The notes beneath the pieces were generated by a model. The model was not told the origin of the DNA and made no database searches. It saw only the letters and a list, made by a program, of their open reading frames with translations. A program made the translations under genes and the position numbers. Positions 61,098 through 64,000 of a DNA stretch of 64,000 nucleotides are shown here, piece after piece. Positions within the stretch are counted from its first letter, which is position 1. Every line of letters begins with the position of its first letter. Source of the DNA: Gemmatimonadota bacterium (GTDB taxonomy: Bacteria > Gemmatimonadota > Gemmatimonadetes > Longimicrobiales > Gaopeijiaceae); assembly GCA_016209885.1 (NCBI GenBank), contig JACQVF010000060.1, positions 36,636 to 100,635 of the forward strand, in the 5' to 3' direction.

Positions 61098-62087
61098 GTG
61101 GCAACAGGCACCACCGTTCAGCACTGGATCACCCTCGAGGAGATCTTCGCCGCACGCGAGCGCGTCAGACCCTTTGTCCGTCATACCCCCGTGAGCCCGC
61201 TCTCGCGCGACTCCGGCGAGGTCGGCCACGAGAAGCTGTTTCTCAAGCTCGATAACCTGCAGGTCACAGGAGCATACAAGCCCCGGGCCGCCTTCGCGGT
61301 CATGACGTCGCTCACCCCCGATGAGCGCGCCCGCGGCGTCGTGCTCACCTCCTCGGGGAACTTCGCCCAGGCGTTCGCCTACGCGGGCGCCGTCCTGCGT
61401 ATCCCCGTCATCGTCGTGATGATGGACCGGGCGAGCCCGTACAAGGTGAACGCCACCCGTGGGTACGGCGCCGAGGTCGTCTTCTGTGGGAACGACGCCC
61501 TCGCCCGCCAACCCACCGTCGAGCGGGTCGCGCGGGAGCGGGGAATGACCGCCATCGACTCCTGGGAGGACGCCAGGGTGGCCACGGGCCATGCGAGCCT
61601 CGGGCTCGAGATCCTCGAGGACTTCCCGGAGGTGCAGACGATCCTGGTCCCCGTGAGCAGCGGCGGCGTGGCCGCCGGCGTCGCGACCGCGGTCAAGCTG
61701 ACGCGCCCGGAGATCCGCGTGATCGGCGTGCAGCCCGAGCACGCGAACGCCGCGTACGTCTCTCTACGTCGGGGCGAGCCCACCACCATCGACTACTGGG
61801 ACAGCATCGCCGACGGGCTCTCCGCCGTGCGGCCCGGGCACTTCCCGTTCCGCCACATCCAGCGCTATCTCGACGACATCGTGCTCATCACGGAGCAGGA
61901 TATCGCCAACACGTTCCGAACGCTCCTCTTCCGAGCCAAGATTCTCGCGGAGCCGGCGGGCGTCGTGGCCTCCGCCGCCTTCCTGGCCGGGAAGGCAGAC
62001 AACGGCCACGCCACCGTGGCGTGCGTGACAGGAGGCAACGTCACGGAGCAGGTCGTGCGAACGCTGTTGGATCGGTCGGCGGACTAG
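61098..62087 (+). CDS. Threonine/serine dehydratase-like PLP enzyme
   Basis: A 329-residue fold-type II pyridoxal-phosphate enzyme. Lys61 in TGAYKPRAA binds the cofactor; SSGNFAQA binds the substrate carboxylate; SSGGVAAG binds the phosphate (a change from the usual Gly-rich GGGG); ACVTGGN closes the site. It would deaminate threonine or serine to 2-oxo acids, or racemise serine, in the cytosol. It lies 23 bp after the hydrolase gene with GAGGAGG before its GTG, so the two are one operon. Confidence 0.9.
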   Translation: MATGTTVQHWITLEEIFAARERVRPFVRHTPVSPLSRDSGEVGHEKLFLKLDNLQVTGAYKPRAAFAVMTSLTPDERARGVVLTSSGNFAQAFAYAGAVLRIPVIVVMMDRASPYKVNATRGYGAEVVFCGNDALARQPTVERVARERGMTAIDSWEDARVATGHASLGLEILEDFPEVQTILVPVSSGGVAAGVATAVKLTRPEIRVIGVQPEHANAAYVSLRRGEPTTIDYWDSIADGLSAVRPGHFPFRHIQRYLDDIVLITEQDIANTFRTLLFRAKILAEPAGVVASAAFLAGKADNGHATVACVTGGNVTEQVVRTLLDRSAD

Positions 62088-62099
62088 CCGACCGCCTCC

Positions 62100-63026
62100 T
62101 CAGCTCCGATAGTGCCGCTCGAGCTCCGAGGCGTAGCGCGCGCCCACGGAGCCGCGGTTCGCCGCTAGCCAGTCGGCGAGCCGCGTTCGGCCCTGCGGCA
62201 CTTCCCTGGAGGCGAGGAGCCCCGCTGTGAGCCCCCGCACCTCGTCGCGGGTCAGGATCACGTCCCGCACTGCGGCACCCAGGGCCCGCGCGAGGACGAG
62301 TGCGGCGACCGGTGACACGTGAACCACGCGAGCACGGGCGCCGAGTACATCGCGGACGAGCTCCACGAGCCCTTCGTACGTGAACGTGTCGGGCCCCGCA
62401 GCGTCCACCGTCACGTCCCCCATCTCGTGACCCAGGCGCACAGCCAGGTGCGCTACGTCGTCCACGTGGACCGGCTGGACGGGGTAGCGGCCGTCGCCCG
62501 GGATGGCGAAGACCGGGAAGCGGCGCAGCAGCCACGCGATGTTGTTGATCAGGATATCGCCCTCCCCAAACAGCACGGTCGGACGCAGGATCGCGTGGGA
62601 CAGCCCCGACTCTCGGAGCTCCTTCTCCACCCGCGCCTTGCCGCGGTAGTACGGGAGTGCCGAATCGAGGCTCGCGTTCGCGATGCTGATGTGGACCACC
62701 CGGCCGATTCCGGCGGCCTTCGCCGCGCGAAACAAGGCGACACTGTTGCGGACCGCCTGATCGAATGTCACCGCGCCGTACTGGAAGCGGACCCAGTACG
62801 TGTTGTAGAGCGTCGCGGCGCCGGCCATGACCCGCGCCATCCGCTCCACGTCGGCGAACGCGTAGGGAGCGACTTCGACCCGTGAGCCGAAGGGATTCGG
62901 CCGGTGCGGATGGCCCGTGAGCGTGCGAACTCCCTCGTCTATCTCGAGCAGGCGCCGGGTGATATAGCGGCCAGTGAAACCGAACGCCCCGGTGACGACG
63001 CTGAGCCGGCCTGATCCTTCAACCAC
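62100..63026 (-). CDS. NAD(P)-binding epimerase-like protein, atypical SDR
   Basis: A 308-residue Rossmann-fold protein of the NmrA / NDUFA9-like extended SDR group. The dinucleotide-binding loop VTGAFGFTGRYITRRLL is at about 10-26; later VHISIANASLDSALPYYRGKARVEKELRESG has the YxxxK pair, and RPTVLFGEGDILINNIAWLLRRFP and PVHVDDVA are typical. It may be a nucleotide-sugar or complex-I-assembly-type protein; substrate unknown. It converges with the PLP-enzyme gene 12 bp away. Confidence 0.88.
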   Translation of the reverse strand: MVEGSGRLSVVTGAFGFTGRYITRRLLEIDEGVRTLTGHPHRPNPFGSRVEVAPYAFADVERMARVMAGAATLYNTYWVRFQYGAVTFDQAVRNSVALFRAAKAAGIGRVVHISIANASLDSALPYYRGKARVEKELRESGLSHAILRPTVLFGEGDILINNIAWLLRRFPVFAIPGDGRYPVQPVHVDDVAHLAVRLGHEMGDVTVDAAGPDTFTYEGLVELVRDVLGARARVVHVSPVAALVLARALGAAVRDVILTRDEVRGLTAGLLASREVPQGRTRLADWLAANRGSVGARYASELERHYRS

Positions 63027-63237
63027 GTGCGTCCCCTCGACCGCTGCTCAATCCGCCGTCTTGTACACGAACCGGCCGGAGCCCGCCACGAGGGACGGGT
63101 CGCAAACGATCCGTTTGCCAGCCGTCCCCGGAGACACCACCACCCAGGTGCACCATGGTATCGGAGACCGGCTTCACAGGCTCGCCGTTGCCGTCACCCT
63201 CACCGTCGGGCCTGCGAAAGGCCGCGCCACGGGCGCC

Positions 63238-64000
63238 TCACCGCAAGGCCCCGCTCGCGGGACCGCCGGCACGCTCGGCGCTCAGTCTCGCCTGCTCCTT
63301 CACGTACTCCGCCGCCGCCCGATGCGTCGCGAACCAGACGTCCGGCTTCGCCCGAATGTGCGCGATGAGGGACTCCAGCACGGCGATCCGCGACCGGTGT
63401 CCGATCACGTGGGGGTGCATCGTGAGGAGGAACATCGTCCCCTCCCCGTATGCCCCGTCGAACTCGTCGATCCACACCTGGAGCAGGTCGCGCGGCGAGC
63501 TGTAGCGCTCACCCCGAGGATCCAGGAGCGGCGCATCGTCCAGGATCCACTCCACCGGAAGCTCCACGATCCCCGTGGACTGGCCCGCCGCCACAAGCTC
63601 GTAGGGGCGATCGTCCGCCATGAGCGAGCTGTCGTACAGGAAGCCCAGCTCGCGCAGGATCGCCAGCGTGTTGGGGCTGAAGTTCCAGGACGGCGCACGG
63701 TAGCCCATGGGGCGCGCCCCCGTCGCTTCCGTGAGGTAGCTCACGGCGCGCGCAATCAGGTCGCGCTCTTCCTCGGCAGCGAGCTGCGAGTTGAGCTCGT
63801 GGATCCAGCCGTGCACCGCCAACTCATGCCGCCCCGAACGCTTGATCACGTCCGCTATGCCGGGGTTCAGCTCGAGGCTCACCGCAGGGATGAAAAACGA
63901 GGCCGGGATGCCGTAGCGATCCAGCAGATCGACGACGCGCTGAAGACCCACCCGCGCGCCGTACTCTCCGCGCGAGAGCTCTCCGACCGTCGGCTCGCCG
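63238..64000 (-). CDS. Polysaccharide deacetylase family protein (5' end outside window)
   Basis: About 253 C-terminal codons are visible; the frame runs off the right edge through GEPTVGELSRGEYGARVGLQRVVDLLDRYGIPASFFIPAVS. The NodB-type fold shows HELAVHGWIHE (metal His), GYRAPSWNFSPNTLAILRELGFLYDSS and TMHPHVIGHRSRI. The GEYGARVG segment and length agree with the PuuE/allantoinase and peptidoglycan-deacetylase-like group of carbohydrate esterase 4. It would remove N-acetyl or formyl groups from a sugar or amide. Confidence 0.88.
   Translation of the reverse strand, partial: GEPTVGELSRGEYGARVGLQRVVDLLDRYGIPASFFIPAVSLELNPGIADVIKRSGRHELAVHGWIHELNSQLAAEEERDLIARAVSYLTEATGARPMGYRAPSWNFSPNTLAILRELGFLYDSSLMADDRPYELVAAGQSTGIVELPVEWILDDAPLLDPRGERYSSPRDLLQVWIDEFDGAYGEGTMFLLTMHPHVIGHRSRIAVLESLIAHIRAKPDVWFATHRAAAEYVKEQARLSAERAGGPASGALR

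Noticed and set aside
1..64000. CRISPR arrays, tRNA or rRNA genes, prophage
   Set aside because: No regularly spaced identical repeats with unique spacers, no tRNA T-arm/acceptor pattern and no phage structural genes were seen on either strand.

Overview
The window is high-GC DNA whose gene content points to the phylum Gemmatimonadota or a close relative. The pointers are two SusC/SusD-type outer-membrane uptake pairs in a very GC-rich genome, a HmuY-type heme protein, exported N-acyl-D-amino-acid deacylase-type amidohydrolases, lipoprotein signal peptides and a normal dcw (division and cell wall) cluster start. This assignment is inferred from gene families only. I saw no rRNA, tRNA, CRISPR array, phage or plasmid gene.

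Layout. (1) 1-3.3 kb: start of the dcw cluster on the minus strand (mraZ, rsmH, ftsL, ftsI, with ftsI running off the left edge), with a sigma70-like promoter and four 10-bp-spaced MraZ boxes. (2) 3.6-8.2 kb: exported TPR protein, Tat-exported MsrP-like molybdoenzyme, a hot-dog thioesterase and a 5'-truncated thiO remnant. (3) 8.3-11.0 kb: a compact minus-strand three-gene cassette (RLAN-domain protein, RimK-like ATP-grasp ligase, GNAT acetyltransferase fused to a C39-like cysteine peptidase). It looks like a peptide-bond-forming or protein-modifying system of unknown product. (4) 11-20 kb: PQQ-type sugar dehydrogenase, mobA-mobB (molybdenum cofactor), a small membrane coiled-coil protein coupled to a glycerophosphodiesterase, HmuY-like protein, CoA transferase, cupin, OsmC, and two consecutive genes broken by frameshifts in G-rich stretches. 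(5) 20-32.6 kb: Lhr helicase, CBS protein, CPBP membrane protease, endonuclease V, a divergent Nramp-fold transporter, a first deacylase and a CapA-type phosphoesterase. (6) 32.7-47.6 kb: an Ig-repeat lipoprotein ending in a leishmanolysin-like protease domain, a cupin, a SusCD pair with a real intrinsic terminator, and signs of rearrangement: a truncated SusC, a decayed copy of an acetyltransferase gene segment, an IS1595-like transposase remnant and a 97-bp inverted repeat. (7) 46.8-62.1 kb: the most striking region. A GntR regulator, SusC and SusD are followed by two tandem pairs, each made of an exported protein of unrecognised family and an N-acyl-D-amino-acid deacylase-type amidohydrolase. 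Divergent from them are an exported CocE/X-Pro-peptidase-type hydrolase and a threonine-dehydratase-like PLP enzyme. (8) 62-64 kb: an NAD(P)-binding epimerase-like protein and a polysaccharide deacetylase cut by the right edge.

How it fits together. Region 7 reads as an uptake and breakdown locus for D-amino-acid- or N-acyl-amino-acid-containing peptides. SusCD would import, the exported hydrolases would deacylate or cleave, the PLP enzyme would deaminate hydroxy-amino acids, and a FadR-family regulator next to a TnGTATACnA-like site would control it. MobA and MobB serve molybdoenzymes such as the MsrP-like protein.
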